Positions 14,799 to 24,342 of a stretch of DNA of 64,000 nt are shown piece by piece; the stretch's first letter is position 1, and the number at the start of each line of letters is the position of its first letter. A program made the translations under genes and the position numbers. This stretch comes from Planctomicrobium sp051465645. GTDB lineage: Bacteria; Planctomycetota; Planctomycetia; Planctomycetales; Planctomycetaceae. The stretch is from positions 2,356,001 to 2,420,000 of the forward strand of contig NZ_CP195790.1 of NCBI RefSeq assembly GCF_051465645.1, written 5' to 3'. The notes under the pieces are model-generated. The model saw only the letters and a list, made by a program, of their open reading frames with translations, made no database searches and was not told the DNA's origin.

Positions 14799-16082
14799 AT
14801 GCCTTCAGGACTCCCCAACACATTACTCCCGATTTCGCCTGCACGCCGCAGAAATGATCGGCAGCTTGGACTGGAATGGCTCCGCGTTGTCGGGACCATT
14901 CTGGTTGTGTGTCTGCACGCCGGGCTCCCCTATGTCACGCTTCCATTCCCAGGACTTCTCTGGCCAGCAGTTTCGCCCGAAACAAGCACACTGGTGAATT
15001 CACTCTGCTGGGGAATCAACGGCTTTATCATGCCGCTCTTCTTCCTGATGAGTGGATTCTTTGCCGCACAGCTTTTTGAACAGGTCGGGTCAACTCAATT
15101 CTTGAGACATCGACTTCTGCGAATCGGCGGACCAGCCCTGTTTGCTCTGCTGTTCATCATTCCACTTGCAGGATACATCTGGATTCTCGGCTGGGTCTGT
15201 GACGACCAGATTCCATTTCGCAAGCTGAGATCACTTCGAGTGACCGGTGAGCAAGGAACCGCACTCTATGGAGTTGGTCACGTCTGGTATCTGGTCAACC
15301 TTCTGTGTTACTGCGTCGCAGCCTGGGGAATTTCCCACCTCTCAAACCTTGTTCCGCGCCAACGTCATGTTCAGACGAAATCGGCCACCGACTTCATCCC
15401 GAATGCAGCAGGGCCATTGTTCATCCTGATTTCGATTCTGATTGCAGGAAGCATCCTCTGGTGGGAACCGCGAATCGTCATCGGGTTTCGCAACACATGG
15501 ATTCCTCAATGGGAAAACCTGACCTACTACGCTGTTCCATTTGCATTGGGGTGGTGCTGGAAAATTCAAGGAGAGCAACGGCAGCAAGAGGGAGTTCCCA
15601 CCAGCATTCTCTTTATTGCCGCCATTCTCGCCGGAGTCTGCGTTGTTCCAGAATTGAATGAACATCTCGCTGCAGAAGCCCGACCCGTCAAGAATGCACA
15701 GCTTCCATATCTTTGGGCTGCTTTTGGGCTGTTGACTTCAATTGCATTATTCAAATCAGCAATCGTATGGAATCTCGAACGCCTCCCCCGCGCCGTCTCC
15801 TACTTGGCCAAGGCGTCGTTCTGGATTTACCTTATTCACTTACCAATTGTCTGCCTCGTCAGCATCGACTTTAGAAGCGTCAACTGGTCCCCGATAACAG
15901 AAGTGATTCTTTCAGTGCTAATCACCGTGGCACTTTCGCTTTTGTCTTACGAAATCTTCGTCCGCCGTACTTGGATCGGCTTGCTGCTGAATGGCTACAC
16001 CGACCGCTCGCGTCAGCGTAAACACCTGCAAAGCCAAACGAACGAACTCTCAGCAAATGATGCCGCCAGAAAAGCGGCGTAG
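14799..16082 (+). CDS. Acyltransferase family 3 membrane protein (MdoC/OpgC-like)
   Basis: 427 residues from the ATG at 14799, preceded by GAGGCAAGG; an upstream in-frame start adds residues without acyltransferase character. The protein has about ten hydrophobic helices and opens with GLEWLRVVGTILVVCLHAG, the catalytic-His helix of acyltransferase 3 proteins, followed by FFLMSGFFAA. It ends with the typical last helices and a short basic tail. Such enzymes O-acylate sugars or other surface molecules in the membrane. Substrate unknown. Confidence 0.85.
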   Translation: MPSGLPNTLLPISPARRRNDRQLGLEWLRVVGTILVVCLHAGLPYVTLPFPGLLWPAVSPETSTLVNSLCWGINGFIMPLFFLMSGFFAAQLFEQVGSTQFLRHRLLRIGGPALFALLFIIPLAGYIWILGWVCDDQIPFRKLRSLRVTGEQGTALYGVGHVWYLVNLLCYCVAAWGISHLSNLVPRQRHVQTKSATDFIPNAAGPLFILISILIAGSILWWEPRIVIGFRNTWIPQWENLTYYAVPFALGWCWKIQGEQRQQEGVPTSILFIAAILAGVCVVPELNEHLAAEARPVKNAQLPYLWAAFGLLTSIALFKSAIVWNLERLPRAVSYLAKASFWIYLIHLPIVCLVSIDFRSVNWSPITEVILSVLITVALSLLSYEIFVRRTWIGLLLNGYTDRSRQRKHLQSQTNELSANDAARKAA

Positions 16083-16230
16083 ATCTCAATTATTGAACAG
16101 ATGTGACACCTCTTTCAGTCGTTCTCCTATCGAGAAGACGACCGCGAGACATCTGACACATCAAACCGGATAGCCCCTTCAACAGCGAACGCCCTGTCGC
16201 GATCGCCGCCGAAGGATGTCACCTCGATGA

Positions 16231-17625
16231 TTAATTGATATCAATAGAAATCGGGCTCTTATCGCCGAACTTGAGCATGTCTCTCAGCCAGACAAGCTCA
16301 ACAATCCCGATCGGCCCGTGACGGTTCTTCGCCACGATGAGATCAGCTTCACCTGGGCGATCTTCAGCATCGTAGGCTTCCGGACGATGCAAGAACATCA
16401 CAATGTCCGCGTCCTGCTCGATCGCACCAGACTCACGAAGGTCGGAGAGTTTTGGGCGTTTGTCTTCCCGCTGCTCCAGACCGCGGTTCAACTGGGCCAA
16501 TGCGATGACAGGAATATGCAACTCTTTGGCCATGAACTTCAGTCGTCGTGTAATCGACGAAATCTGTTGTTCACGCGGCATCTTCGGGTCTTCGGCCTCA
16601 ATCAGCTGCAAGTAGTCGATGATCACAATGTCGAGCTGTCCGCGGCGTTTCAGACGGCGTGCAATTGCCGCAATCTGAGACATGGTTCGTCCCGGCGTAT
16701 CATCAATGGAGATGTGCCAGTTACGAAGCTCATTCGCAGCGTCCATCAGGGTACTTTGCTCGTACTCGTCGAGTTCCCCTTTACGCAGCTTATGACCGCT
16801 GACCTTCGCATGAATACACAACAGACGTTCAGCCAATTCGGTCTTGGACTGTTCAAGACTGAAGACCAGCACCCCTTTGGCTGCCTTGGCGACAGCCATC
16901 GCGACGTTACAAACCAACGCAGTCTTTCCCATCGCAGGACGAGCCGCGAGGATGATCAATTCTGTCGGCTGAAAACCTGATGTCTTCTCATCCAGACCAT
17001 GCAGACCACTGGAGATACCGCTGACGGTGTCGTCGCGGTCCATTCGCTCGAAGATCTTTTGAAAAGTCTGATTGAGAATGTCGTCGATCGCAATCGAATC
17101 AACATTCTCAAGTTGCTCCAGAATCCCGAAGACTCGCTTCTCGGTTCTGGCAAGCAGGTCTTCGACATCTTCGTCCTGCTGGTAAGTCTCGGTGAGACTC
17201 CGTTCACAGGCCTCAATCAAGCATCGAAGCAGATATTTTTCACGAACGATCTTCGCGTAATACTCTGCATGTGCCGCGTGCGGGACGGCCGCCATCACCT
17301 CATTGAGGTAAGCAGCTCCACCAACTTCATCATAGTCGTTGCGTTTTTTCAGCTCATGAGAAAGCGTCACGACGTCAATTGCACGAACTCCCCGTTCGTA
17401 CATGTCATAGACACACTGAAAAATTCGACGATTCGGGTCGCTGTAAAAACAAACTGCCTGAACGTGTTGAACGGCTTCGTCGTAGGCTTCGCTCGAAAGC
17501 AACATCGCCCCCAACAGACTTTGTTCGGCGAGCAAATCCTGTGGCGGAACTTTGATCCGGGGATCCAACTCATTCAAACGCGGCGCGTTCTTGGAAGGAC
17601 CACCCGCTGTGCGGCCTTTTTCCAT
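16231..17625 (-). CDS. dnaB: Replicative DNA helicase DnaB
   Basis: 464 residues from the ATG at 17625; an in-frame TTG lies 21 bases upstream. The N-terminal primase-interacting domain (PPQDLLAEQSLLGAMLL) is followed by a RecA-like ATPase with Walker A AARPAMGKT, Walker B DIVIIDYLQLI and the SDLRESGAIEQDAD motif with arginine-finger region. Length matches the family. It unwinds DNA ahead of the fork. It lies after rplI on the same strand, as in many bacteria, but a terminator at 17864-17900 separates them. Confidence 0.97.
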   Translation of the reverse strand: MEKGRTAGGPSKNAPRLNELDPRIKVPPQDLLAEQSLLGAMLLSSEAYDEAVQHVQAVCFYSDPNRRIFQCVYDMYERGVRAIDVVTLSHELKKRNDYDEVGGAAYLNEVMAAVPHAAHAEYYAKIVREKYLLRCLIEACERSLTETYQQDEDVEDLLARTEKRVFGILEQLENVDSIAIDDILNQTFQKIFERMDRDDTVSGISSGLHGLDEKTSGFQPTELIILAARPAMGKTALVCNVAMAVAKAAKGVLVFSLEQSKTELAERLLCIHAKVSGHKLRKGELDEYEQSTLMDAANELRNWHISIDDTPGRTMSQIAAIARRLKRRGQLDIVIIDYLQLIEAEDPKMPREQQISSITRRLKFMAKELHIPVIALAQLNRGLEQREDKRPKLSDLRESGAIEQDADIVMFLHRPEAYDAEDRPGEADLIVAKNRHGPIGIVELVWLRDMLKFGDKSPISIDIN

Positions 17626-17863
17626 TGACTGGCCTCGAACTCTCAATCGTAGAAGACGAATACAATTTTCAAGAACCAGGGAGTCGGCTGCAAAACACTT
17701 AAACCTTCACAGAAGTGAAGCCAAGACAGGCCAACAGACACCGGGGTTCCGGGCGAAACAATAGAACAGACAGGCATTCTATCCAGAGCCAGCCCTGTTT
17801 GAAACTCGCCTCCCAAACATCGGAGTGACGCACTTCAACGATCCCCTGACACCGAAACGAAAA

Positions 17864-17900
17864 ACGGTCCGACTCGCTTTTTAATAGCGAGTCGGACCGT
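17864..17900. terminator. Intrinsic terminator after rplI
   Basis: Perfect 14-bp stem (17864-17877 with 17887-17900), loop of 9, followed on the minus strand by T5. Confidence 0.88.
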
Positions 17901-17943
17901 CGATTTTCACCGGGAAACCGTGAGCGACAGCCCACGTCCAGCG

Positions 17944-18456
17944 TTACTTAATTGCTGCTGCTGGAACAACCCAAACCTTGATTTCGGTTGTCACACCTTC
18001 TGCCAGTTCGACATTGATCGTGTACATACCGAGGCTCTTGATTGCCCCTTCTGTCTTGACCATTGAAGTTTCAACTGGGTAGTTGGCTTTCTTCAATGCC
18101 TTGCTGATGTCAACAGGACCGATAGAACCATAGAGCTGGCCATCGTCTGTTGCATTGGCTTCCAGCGTGACGCTGTAAGAACGCAACTTTTCAGCGAACT
18201 GCTGCAGTTCTTTCTTCTTGGCCAGTGCGAGCTCGTCCTGACGTTTACGATGGCGTTCAACCATCTGCTTGTTGGCTTCAGTAGCGACTGTTGCCAACCC
18301 GTGAGGAACGAGGAAGTTACGGGCGTAGCCCGGCTTTACTCGAACGATCTGACCCTGATTGCCCAGGTTTTCGACGTTTTCCGCAAGGAGCAGCTCAATC
18401 CCCCCCTTGCGATCTTTGGAGCGAATCTTCTGTCCGTGCTTGCGTTTAACGACCAT
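17944..18456 (-). CDS. rplI: 50S ribosomal protein L9 (bL9)
   Basis: 170 residues. The N-terminal domain has IELLLAENVENLGNQGQIV and VKPGYARNFLVPHGLA, the bL9 signature, preceded by about 18 basic residues. A long connecting helix (residues about 65-95) and a C-terminal domain with DGQLYGSIGPVDI follow. It binds 23S rRNA at the base of the L1 stalk. It lies 129 bases after ssb with no room for rpsR. Confidence 0.96.
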   Translation of the reverse strand: MVVKRKHGQKIRSKDRKGGIELLLAENVENLGNQGQIVRVKPGYARNFLVPHGLATVATEANKQMVERHRKRQDELALAKKKELQQFAEKLRSYSVTLEANATDDGQLYGSIGPVDISKALKKANYPVETSMVKTEGAIKSLGMYTINVELAEGVTTEIKVWVVPAAAIK

Positions 18457-18585
18457 TTCAATCTCAACTCGTAAATGCAGGTGACTTTAATCTATATGAA
18501 AGATGCAGGCGGAACATGGCCGGGAACTGCATGATATCGATCTAACCGTTTTCTTGACCAGCACAAATGCGGTCCAGAAACAGAA

Positions 18586-19071
18586 CTAGAACGGAACGTC
18601 TTCGTCACTGACGCTTCCCCCGCGTGGAGGAGTGTCATAAAAGGAGTCAATCGGGTCTTGTTGAGGCGCTCCACCACCGCTTCCACGTGATGAGGAACGA
18701 GGCCCGCCTCCACCGCCGCCGCCAGTATTTTCTCCTCGGCCGCCAAGCATCTGCATGGTTTCGCCGATGACTTTCAACTTCGAACGTTTCTTACCCGATT
18801 CCCGGTCGTCCCAAGTATCCAATTGCAACCGTCCCTCAATCAGGACAGGCCGACCCTTGGACAAATATTCCCCTGCGACTTCTGCCTGACGTCCCCAAAG
18901 GGTGATATCGACGAATGTCGTCTCTTCTTTTCGCTCGTTTGACTTTTGGTCAAACCAGGTTCGGCTCACTGCCAAGCCAATCTCGGCAATTGCAGTCCCA
19001 CCAGTGGTGTACTTCACTTCCGGATCACGAGTGAGGTTTCCAACAAGGATGACTTTGTTGTAGCTGGCCAT
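18586..19071 (-). CDS. ssb: Single-stranded DNA-binding protein
   Basis: 161 residues. The OB fold begins NKVILVGNLTRDPEVKYT and includes FVDITLWGRQAEVAGEYL and GRPVLIEGRLQLDTW. A Gly/Ser-rich linker with a Gly run leads to the acidic tip DEDVPF, which docks partner proteins. It coats single-stranded DNA in replication and repair. It lies between rpsF and rplI. Confidence 0.96.
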   Translation of the reverse strand: MASYNKVILVGNLTRDPEVKYTTGGTAIAEIGLAVSRTWFDQKSNERKEETTFVDITLWGRQAEVAGEYLSKGRPVLIEGRLQLDTWDDRESGKKRSKLKVIGETMQMLGGRGENTGGGGGGGPRSSSRGSGGGAPQQDPIDSFYDTPPRGGSVSDEDVPF

Positions 19072-19227
19072 ATTCTCCCTCGCGGCTTCGTTTCACACCG
19101 TGGTGTCTGACGGAACAGATAAACTCCAGTGCCGTCAACCCGAAGAGTCGCTCAATCAACTCACCCCATGCTGGCGTAACGCCAACATGATACTACTGGT
19201 CACTGCAAACGCAGGGCACAACCAAAA

Positions 19228-19249
19228 GGAGCTTCGATGAAGAAGCTCC
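19228..19249 (-). terminator. Terminator after rpsF
   Basis: 8-bp stem GGAGCTTC/GAAGCTCC, 6-base loop, followed on the minus strand by TTTTGG. It may allow only partial readthrough into ssb. Confidence 0.6.
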
Positions 19250-19256
19250 CCATGAA

Positions 19257-19640
19257 CTACTCAGCTGCAGCAGGTTCTTCTTCTCGCTGAGCACCGCCGT
19301 GTGCGAGCTGACTTGTCATCAGTTCGAACAGTCCAGCTTCGTGCTCAATCACCAGAACACGAAGCACCAGGTCGCTCAACTTGCAGATGCGATTGAGCTG
19401 CTCAACCTGTGAGCCGTCCATCTTGAAGTATGTCAGGAGGTGCAAACCTTTACGATGACCATCGATCTCGTAAGGGAGCTTGCCTTCCTGCCAAGGGGCC
19501 AAGGCGACCAGCTCGGCATTGCAACGGGTCAAGAATTCTTTAACTGCATCTTCAGTGCCCTGTGGGTCCTGAGCATAGCGACCGCTATCCAGCAGAAACA
19601 TGCACTCGTACAACCGTTCAGCCAAGTTCATCCCCTTCAC
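19257..19640 (-). CDS. rpsF: 30S ribosomal protein S6 (bS6)
   Basis: 127 residues. YECMFLLDSGR at the start, WQEGKLPYEIDGHRKGLHLL in the middle and a QLNRICKLSDLVLRVLVI strand-helix pattern match bS6. A short acidic, Ala/Glu-rich tail ends the protein. ATGs encoding M1 and M4 are both possible starts. It binds 16S rRNA together with S18, whose gene is not in this cluster. Confidence 0.95.
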   Translation of the reverse strand: MKGMNLAERLYECMFLLDSGRYAQDPQGTEDAVKEFLTRCNAELVALAPWQEGKLPYEIDGHRKGLHLLTYFKMDGSQVEQLNRICKLSDLVLRVLVIEHEAGLFELMTSQLAHGGAQREEEPAAAE

Positions 19641-19739
19641 AATTTGACGGCCAGCCGCTGACTGCCGGCAGATCAGGTATCGCGTTCATCGAAGACCGAT
19701 CCGTACCGGCTCCGACTCTAATCTCACTCCGCCAGACAT

Positions 19740-20312
19740 TTAACTGTCAGAACGGTTGAATGTATTCATTGCCTGTCCGATGCCCTCTTTGACCCACAAT
19801 TCAGTGGCATCACAGGCCTTCAAGACAGAATCCATCATCGTGTCTCGCTCGGATTTTGCAAATGTCTGCAAAACATAATTAACGGTATCCTGACCTTCAG
19901 GAGGCCGTCCAATCCCGACGCGAAGCCTGGGGTACTCAGTTGTCCCCAATTGATCGATGATGTTTTTCAACCCGTTTTGCCCCCCCGCAGTCCCGGAAGC
20001 CCGGAGTCTGAGGCGGCCCAAATCAAGGTTCAAATCATCACAAATCACCAACAGATCCGAAGGGGCAACTTTATAGAAAGCAACCGCACTTCGAATACTG
20101 CGTCCGCTGAGATTCATATAGGTCTGCGGAGCAAGCAATAAAACCCGCTCTCCACCGATCAAAATCTCAGCTGCCTCTGCTTCAAAGCGATTCTTCCAGC
20201 CATCTGCTGAAAATCGTTTTGCCAACTCAGCCACGACTTCAAAACCGATATTGTGCCGAGTGCCAGAATATTTCCGCCCGGGATTACCCAATCCTGCGAC
20301 AATCTTCAACAC
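19740..20312 (-). CDS. pth: Peptidyl-tRNA hydrolase
   Basis: 190 residues. GLGNPGRKYSGTRHNIGF carries the catalytic His, followed by LLAPQTYMNLSGRSI and LLVICDDLNLDLGRLRLR, and GGQNGLKNII. These are the family signatures. It frees tRNA from peptidyl-tRNA dropped from ribosomes. It sits between rplY and rpsF, an arrangement common in bacteria. Confidence 0.96.
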   Translation of the reverse strand: MLKIVAGLGNPGRKYSGTRHNIGFEVVAELAKRFSADGWKNRFEAEAAEILIGGERVLLLAPQTYMNLSGRSIRSAVAFYKVAPSDLLVICDDLNLDLGRLRLRASGTAGGQNGLKNIIDQLGTTEYPRLRVGIGRPPEGQDTVNYVLQTFAKSERDTMMDSVLKACDATELWVKEGIGQAMNTFNRSDS

Positions 20313-20356
20313 TCACTCCAGCACATTCATGACGGTTTTGCACACAGCTGCAAAAC

Positions 20357-20391
20357 GTAAAGTGGCAGGACATTACAACCTGCCACCTTAC
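20357..20391 (-). terminator. Terminator after rplY
   Basis: 13-bp stem with one mismatch (GTAAAGTGGCAGG / CCTGCCACCTTAC), 9-base loop, followed on the minus strand by GTTTTG. Confidence 0.65.
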
Positions 20392-20403
20392 AGCTAAATC
20401 CTA

Positions 20404-20994
20404 TTACTTCTTCGCTGGAGCCGCTTCTGCTTCGTCAGCTTCAACAACTGGTGCAGCGACGTGAACCAGAATCGTCTCAGGAGAAGTCAGTACGTTCACA
20501 CCGGCTGGAACGTCCTGCAGGTCAGAAACACGCAGGTAGTCACCAATGTTCAAACTGGCAATCCGAACCTGAATAAAATCAGGAACTTCGACCGCCAGGC
20601 ACTCGATTCGGATGTTGTGGTGAGCAACCTCAAGGTTCCCCCCAGCAACAACACCTGGAGCTGTACCACGAAGCTGCAGCGGAACGTCGAGTTCCACTCG
20701 CTCGTTCACATCGACTCGCAGGAAATCAACGTGCAGCACATGTGTGCTAAACGTGTCCCACTGAATGTCTTTAACCAGCGCCTTCTCAACGTTTCCGTCC
20801 ACGTCGAGATCAATAACACGGGCGCCGCTCTTGACCAAACTACTAATTGCTTCAGCATCAACAACAAGATTTGCCGATGCCTGCTTGTGGCCATACAAAT
20901 TGCAAGGAACTTGCCCCTGTGCCCGAATCCGGCGAGTGGTGGCCGTTCCAACCTCAGTTCGCGTTTTGCCGGAGACTTTGACGATATGTGACAT
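20404..20994 (-). CDS. rplY: 50S ribosomal protein L25/general stress protein Ctc
   Basis: 196 residues from the ATG at 20994 (MSHIVKVSGKTRTEVGT). The L25 RNA-binding domain includes TRRIRAQGQVPCNLYG, and the C-terminal beta domain of the long CTC form includes RVELDVPLQLRGTAPGV and a GDYLRVSDL segment. An Ala/Glu-rich tail follows. It binds 5S rRNA. It heads the rplY-pth-rpsF-ssb-rplI-dnaB series. Confidence 0.94.
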   Translation of the reverse strand: MSHIVKVSGKTRTEVGTATTRRIRAQGQVPCNLYGHKQASANLVVDAEAISSLVKSGARVIDLDVDGNVEKALVKDIQWDTFSTHVLHVDFLRVDVNERVELDVPLQLRGTAPGVVAGGNLEVAHHNIRIECLAVEVPDFIQVRIASLNIGDYLRVSDLQDVPAGVNVLTSPETILVHVAAPVVEADEAEAAPAKK

Positions 20995-21150
20995 GAATCC
21001 GTATTTCTTCAGTCTTGACGATTGAGTTCCGTCCGACACACTCTCACAGGTCGTGCTTCCTCAGCCGGATCGCGGAAAGTCCCGAACGATAGCTCTTCCC
21101 ACTTCTGTTTTCAAGACTTCCGCCAATCTGTTTTCCAGAAGGGGAATTTA

Positions 21151-21504
21151 ATGAATTTATCGATGATGTACGTCACTGTCGAAAAGCGAGAAGAAGCCCT
21201 TTCGATCGCGAGGCAGTTGTTGTCCGAGCAACTGATTGCGTGCGCAAACATCACTGGGGAAATCACTTCGGTCTACAACTGGGAGGGAAGCAACCACGAG
21301 TCCACAGAAGTCGGGATGTTACTGAAAACCCGTCCGGAACTCGTTTCGAAGGTCACTGAACGAATCAAATGCATCCACTCTTATGAATGTCCATGCATCG
21401 TTTCCTGGGACATCGCCGAAGGAAATTTTGATTTTTTTCAGTGGGTCCACTCCGAAACAGCTTCCCCTCAACGCCCAGGCCAGTCGCCCACGATCGAACT
21501 TTAG
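21151..21504 (+). CDS. cutA: CutA1 divalent-ion tolerance family protein
   Basis: 117 residues from the ATG at 21151, with AAGGGGAA just upstream. MMYVTVEKREEALSIARQLL, QLIACANI, ITSVYNWEG and MLLKTRPE follow the CutA1 trimer fold, ending with ECPCIVSWDIAEGN. It is a small cytoplasmic trimer linked to copper tolerance in E. coli; a role here is unknown. It is divergent from rplY. Confidence 0.92.
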   Translation: MNLSMMYVTVEKREEALSIARQLLSEQLIACANITGEITSVYNWEGSNHESTEVGMLLKTRPELVSKVTERIKCIHSYECPCIVSWDIAEGNFDFFQWVHSETASPQRPGQSPTIEL

Positions 21505-21534
21505 GATTTCTGCAGGACAGACGGATTCGCAGAA

Positions 21535-23382
21535 TCACGGCTTCGAGAAGAGATTTCCATCAATCGGCGGCAGGTCCCCGATTGGAGACAGAACTGGTGC
21601 CGCTGGTTGCTCCTGAAGGAGAATCTGAACCGGAACAGTTCCGCTTCCATTCGTCAACGGGACCTCGCGGAAGATCTCTGTAAGTGGTGTCCCGTCCTTG
21701 AGAGCGAGGTCACCCAACTCGTCGCCGCTATCTGCAGTCCAGCCTAACTTACCGGCCCCGTCCGGGTCGCCTGCATTTCGCAACGCATCTTCCGCATCAG
21801 GGTTTGTTCTCACTTCCTGCAACTGGTGATACAAGATCGCCGCGGTATTTTTCCAGCTCTGCTGAAATGCAGGAATTCCATTCTGACGCCCGTCTGGCAG
21901 CAATTCCGACGAAACAACGACCGTATAGAGAATCGATTCCATCTCCGACGGAACCGATCCATGATACCCTGCCAGGCCGGCAGTGGAATCAACCTCAGGC
22001 GTCTCATCACTCAGGATCACTCCCGGCGGACACAAGACATTGAAGACAGTGTGATCGAGATCGTAGTCGTCGAGATACCCCTGAGCATGCAGCGATCGCA
22101 ACGTCTGATGAACGTCTGCTCGAGTCAGCTTTTCAGCAACAGTTCCAACCAGTGGATGAGACGGAAGTGCGACACTCTTGATCGGCTTTCCATGAAAATA
22201 CTGCAGCAAAGGCTTGTTCAACTGCTCATCAGCCATGGCCGCAGAAATCGCCTTATCAATTGCCAGAACATCCGACTGTTTCCAGCGATCTTCTCCGCCA
22301 ATATAGAGATTCACAAATGCCAGATCCTGCAGCGTTCGTCCTCCCCGAAACTGAAGTCCAGGTCGCGCAAGCGGGGCAATTCCATTTGTCAGTCCACTGC
22401 TTGCTGACGATGCCACAGCAGTATTACTCGCCATGCGATCACGAAAAGCCTTGGCTGCTTTTGAACCGGGAAGCGTTGCCCCGCGATACGGGATCAACCC
22501 ACGTGCTCCGGCAATCGGGTCTGGTTTGGAAACGCTCTCAGGAGACTTGGCGGTGAATGGCCACGGAGCCCACGCTAAAGAGGTTTCCTTGGGCTCTGGT
22601 CGACGGTTATTTGCAATCGGGGGAATGGCTGGTAATTCATTTGGGATCGGATTCGCAGGTGGCATCGCCTTCTGAGTAGCAGCAATTGGCGGAATCGGCT
22701 TCGCTATAGCCAGTGGATCAGACGCGATGGCCGGTGGCGACGCTGGTGCCATAGGCTGAGCGATTGGTTGCGGCAGCGGCTTTGCTGGTGGCTTCGGCGT
22801 CGCTGCAGCTAGCGGATTCGAAGCAGGAGCCTGCGGAGGAATCGCAGTCATCGGAATTGGATTGTCTTTGGGAGTCGAGGCAGCAACCGCTTTCTTCGGC
22901 ATTGCCTGAGGCGCAGCTTGTGCAGGAATTGGCTGTGGAGCCTGTGCCTGCTGAGGAACCGCCCGAGTAGGGTGAGCAGGTTCTGGCCGTGGCGTTGCAG
23001 CAGCAATTGAGCCTGACGCCGGCATCGGATGAGATGGTAGAGCTGCAATCGGCGCCGTCGCTGCTCCCATTGCAAACGTCCCGTACAAGGGCGACGAAGA
23101 GAATGTTGGAATCGCGGCCGACGTGGTGTACCCCGCCTGATAAGCGATCGGTCCAGTCGACGCCGATGGCCATGCCGTCATGGATGCAGAAGAAACCGGA
23201 ACGGAGTTCGCTCCGACCATCATTTGCGGTGAATGTGGTGCGTATGTCGTGCGATGAATTGGTTGTGTGCATCCGACAAGCGAAAGGACCACCGTCCCCA
23301 CGCAGGCCAGAAACAAGGCAGATTGGGCCTTTGCCCATTTGCTGGCTGAATATGCCTGATTACTGCAGAAGTGAATCACCAT
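21535..23382 (-). CDS. Large Ala/Pro-rich lipoprotein of unknown function
   Basis: 615 residues from the ATG at 23382. A long signal peptide ends in a lipobox (SLVGC). Residues about 60-310 are low-complexity, rich in Pro, Ala and Ile/Met with short PIPA-like repeats, suggesting a flexible wall-spanning region. The C-terminal 300 residues look globular (LQFRGGRTLQDLAFVNLYIGG, then DQLHTVF-like alternation) but I do not recognise a family. It is likely anchored at the envelope. Confidence 0.7.
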   Translation of the reverse strand: MVIHFCSNQAYSASKWAKAQSALFLACVGTVVLSLVGCTQPIHRTTYAPHSPQMMVGANSVPVSSASMTAWPSASTGPIAYQAGYTTSAAIPTFSSSPLYGTFAMGAATAPIAALPSHPMPASGSIAAATPRPEPAHPTRAVPQQAQAPQPIPAQAAPQAMPKKAVAASTPKDNPIPMTAIPPQAPASNPLAAATPKPPAKPLPQPIAQPMAPASPPAIASDPLAIAKPIPPIAATQKAMPPANPIPNELPAIPPIANNRRPEPKETSLAWAPWPFTAKSPESVSKPDPIAGARGLIPYRGATLPGSKAAKAFRDRMASNTAVASSASSGLTNGIAPLARPGLQFRGGRTLQDLAFVNLYIGGEDRWKQSDVLAIDKAISAAMADEQLNKPLLQYFHGKPIKSVALPSHPLVGTVAEKLTRADVHQTLRSLHAQGYLDDYDLDHTVFNVLCPPGVILSDETPEVDSTAGLAGYHGSVPSEMESILYTVVVSSELLPDGRQNGIPAFQQSWKNTAAILYHQLQEVRTNPDAEDALRNAGDPDGAGKLGWTADSGDELGDLALKDGTPLTEIFREVPLTNGSGTVPVQILLQEQPAAPVLSPIGDLPPIDGNLFSKP

Positions 23383-23553
23383 CTCCGCACTCCATTGCGT
23401 TTCTCCACAAGTTGCAGCGAGCAATCTTGTGGCGTCCCCCTTCTCAAACAGGAACCGACTCCAGCACACGAGACAAAGCAAAACGGTTCGTGTTCTTTTG
23501 CTGATGAGTCAGTGGAAATTCCCTGTCGCACGAACCCACTTGATGGGACGAAA

Positions 23554-23832
23554 ATGGTGGGCAGCTCGGCAGGAAGGGAACATTTATTCCATCTGGAGCG
23601 GCAGAAACAGCCGATTTTGGCAATTTTGGACCGGCAGATTCTGCATATTGAAAGAGTTACAGACGATCCGTCACTGGAAGATGTGGAGGATGCGAAAGAA
23701 ATGCGGGAAGAAGTAAATCAGGAAGCCACTGCGATTCGCTGTGAAGAACTCACACCTATTGAAAATAAAAGTCATCGGAAACGAGCAAGCTGTCTCTCAA
23801 AAGAAAACGCCGCCTGCCCTGGGACGACATGA
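23554..23832 (+). CDS. Possible small hypothetical protein
   Basis: 92 codons from ATG 23554. The inferred protein is charged and helical in the middle (ILAILDRQILHIERVTDDPS, then EDAKEMREEV). There is no clear ribosome site and no recognised family. It may be spurious. Confidence 0.3.
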   Translation: MVGSSAGREHLFHLERQKQPILAILDRQILHIERVTDDPSLEDVEDAKEMREEVNQEATAIRCEELTPIENKSHRKRASCLSKENAACPGTT

Positions 23833-23889
23833 CTTGTCGGCGGAGCAAACGGCGTGATTCAGCATGCTGATTACGACTGGGAAGATCAG

Positions 23890-24342
23890 TTACGGAGCGC
23901 CACGCACCTTCAGGTAACCGGCGATCCCGACGATGATCGTTGCACAGACGAGATTGAAGACCATCCAGAATTTCCCATTCCGACGGATTCCTTCAAACGA
24001 CTTGGCACGGCCAGACAGTGCTGACGCATAAAAGAAGACCACAAACGCCAGCAAAATCTTGATCCCCATCAGCATGTGATACATCTTGTCCCCTTTGTGC
24101 AGGGGAATCATCACAGCGATGTAGTTGTAAAAGCCGGTCAGGATCAGGACTCCGATGACCATCCCCACAATCTTCCGCCATCGCTTTGAGACACTTTCTT
24201 TCAGTGTCGCATGCTGCTCGTCATTGAGACTCTCTTCAGCAGCTGGTGTCAGCAGATAGCGAATGAAGTACGCGCCGCCAAACAGGACGATTGCCCCAAG
24301 GATGTGCAATATTCGGGACGAGACAGGCAGGGCTAAGTCCAT
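23890..24342 (-). CDS. Four-helix membrane protein, CopD-like
   Basis: 150 residues from the ATG at 24342, preceded by GAGGAATTAAG. Four hydrophobic helices are visible: ILHILGAIVLFGGAYFIRYLL, IVGMVIGVLILTGFYNYIAV, MGIKILLAFVVFFYASAL and FNLVCATIIVGIAGYL. His residues in helix 1 and between helices 2 and 3 resemble CopD/HemJ-type proteins. Function uncertain. An extended open frame upstream has no coding character. Confidence 0.65.
   Translation of the reverse strand: MDLALPVSSRILHILGAIVLFGGAYFIRYLLTPAAEESLNDEQHATLKESVSKRWRKIVGMVIGVLILTGFYNYIAVMIPLHKGDKMYHMLMGIKILLAFVVFFYASALSGRAKSFEGIRRNGKFWMVFNLVCATIIVGIAGYLKVRGAP

Noticed and set aside
22718..23338. 206-codon Ser/Cys-rich minus-strand frame
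   Set aside because: It is a shifted reading of the Ala/Pro-rich repeat region of the lipoprotein gene.
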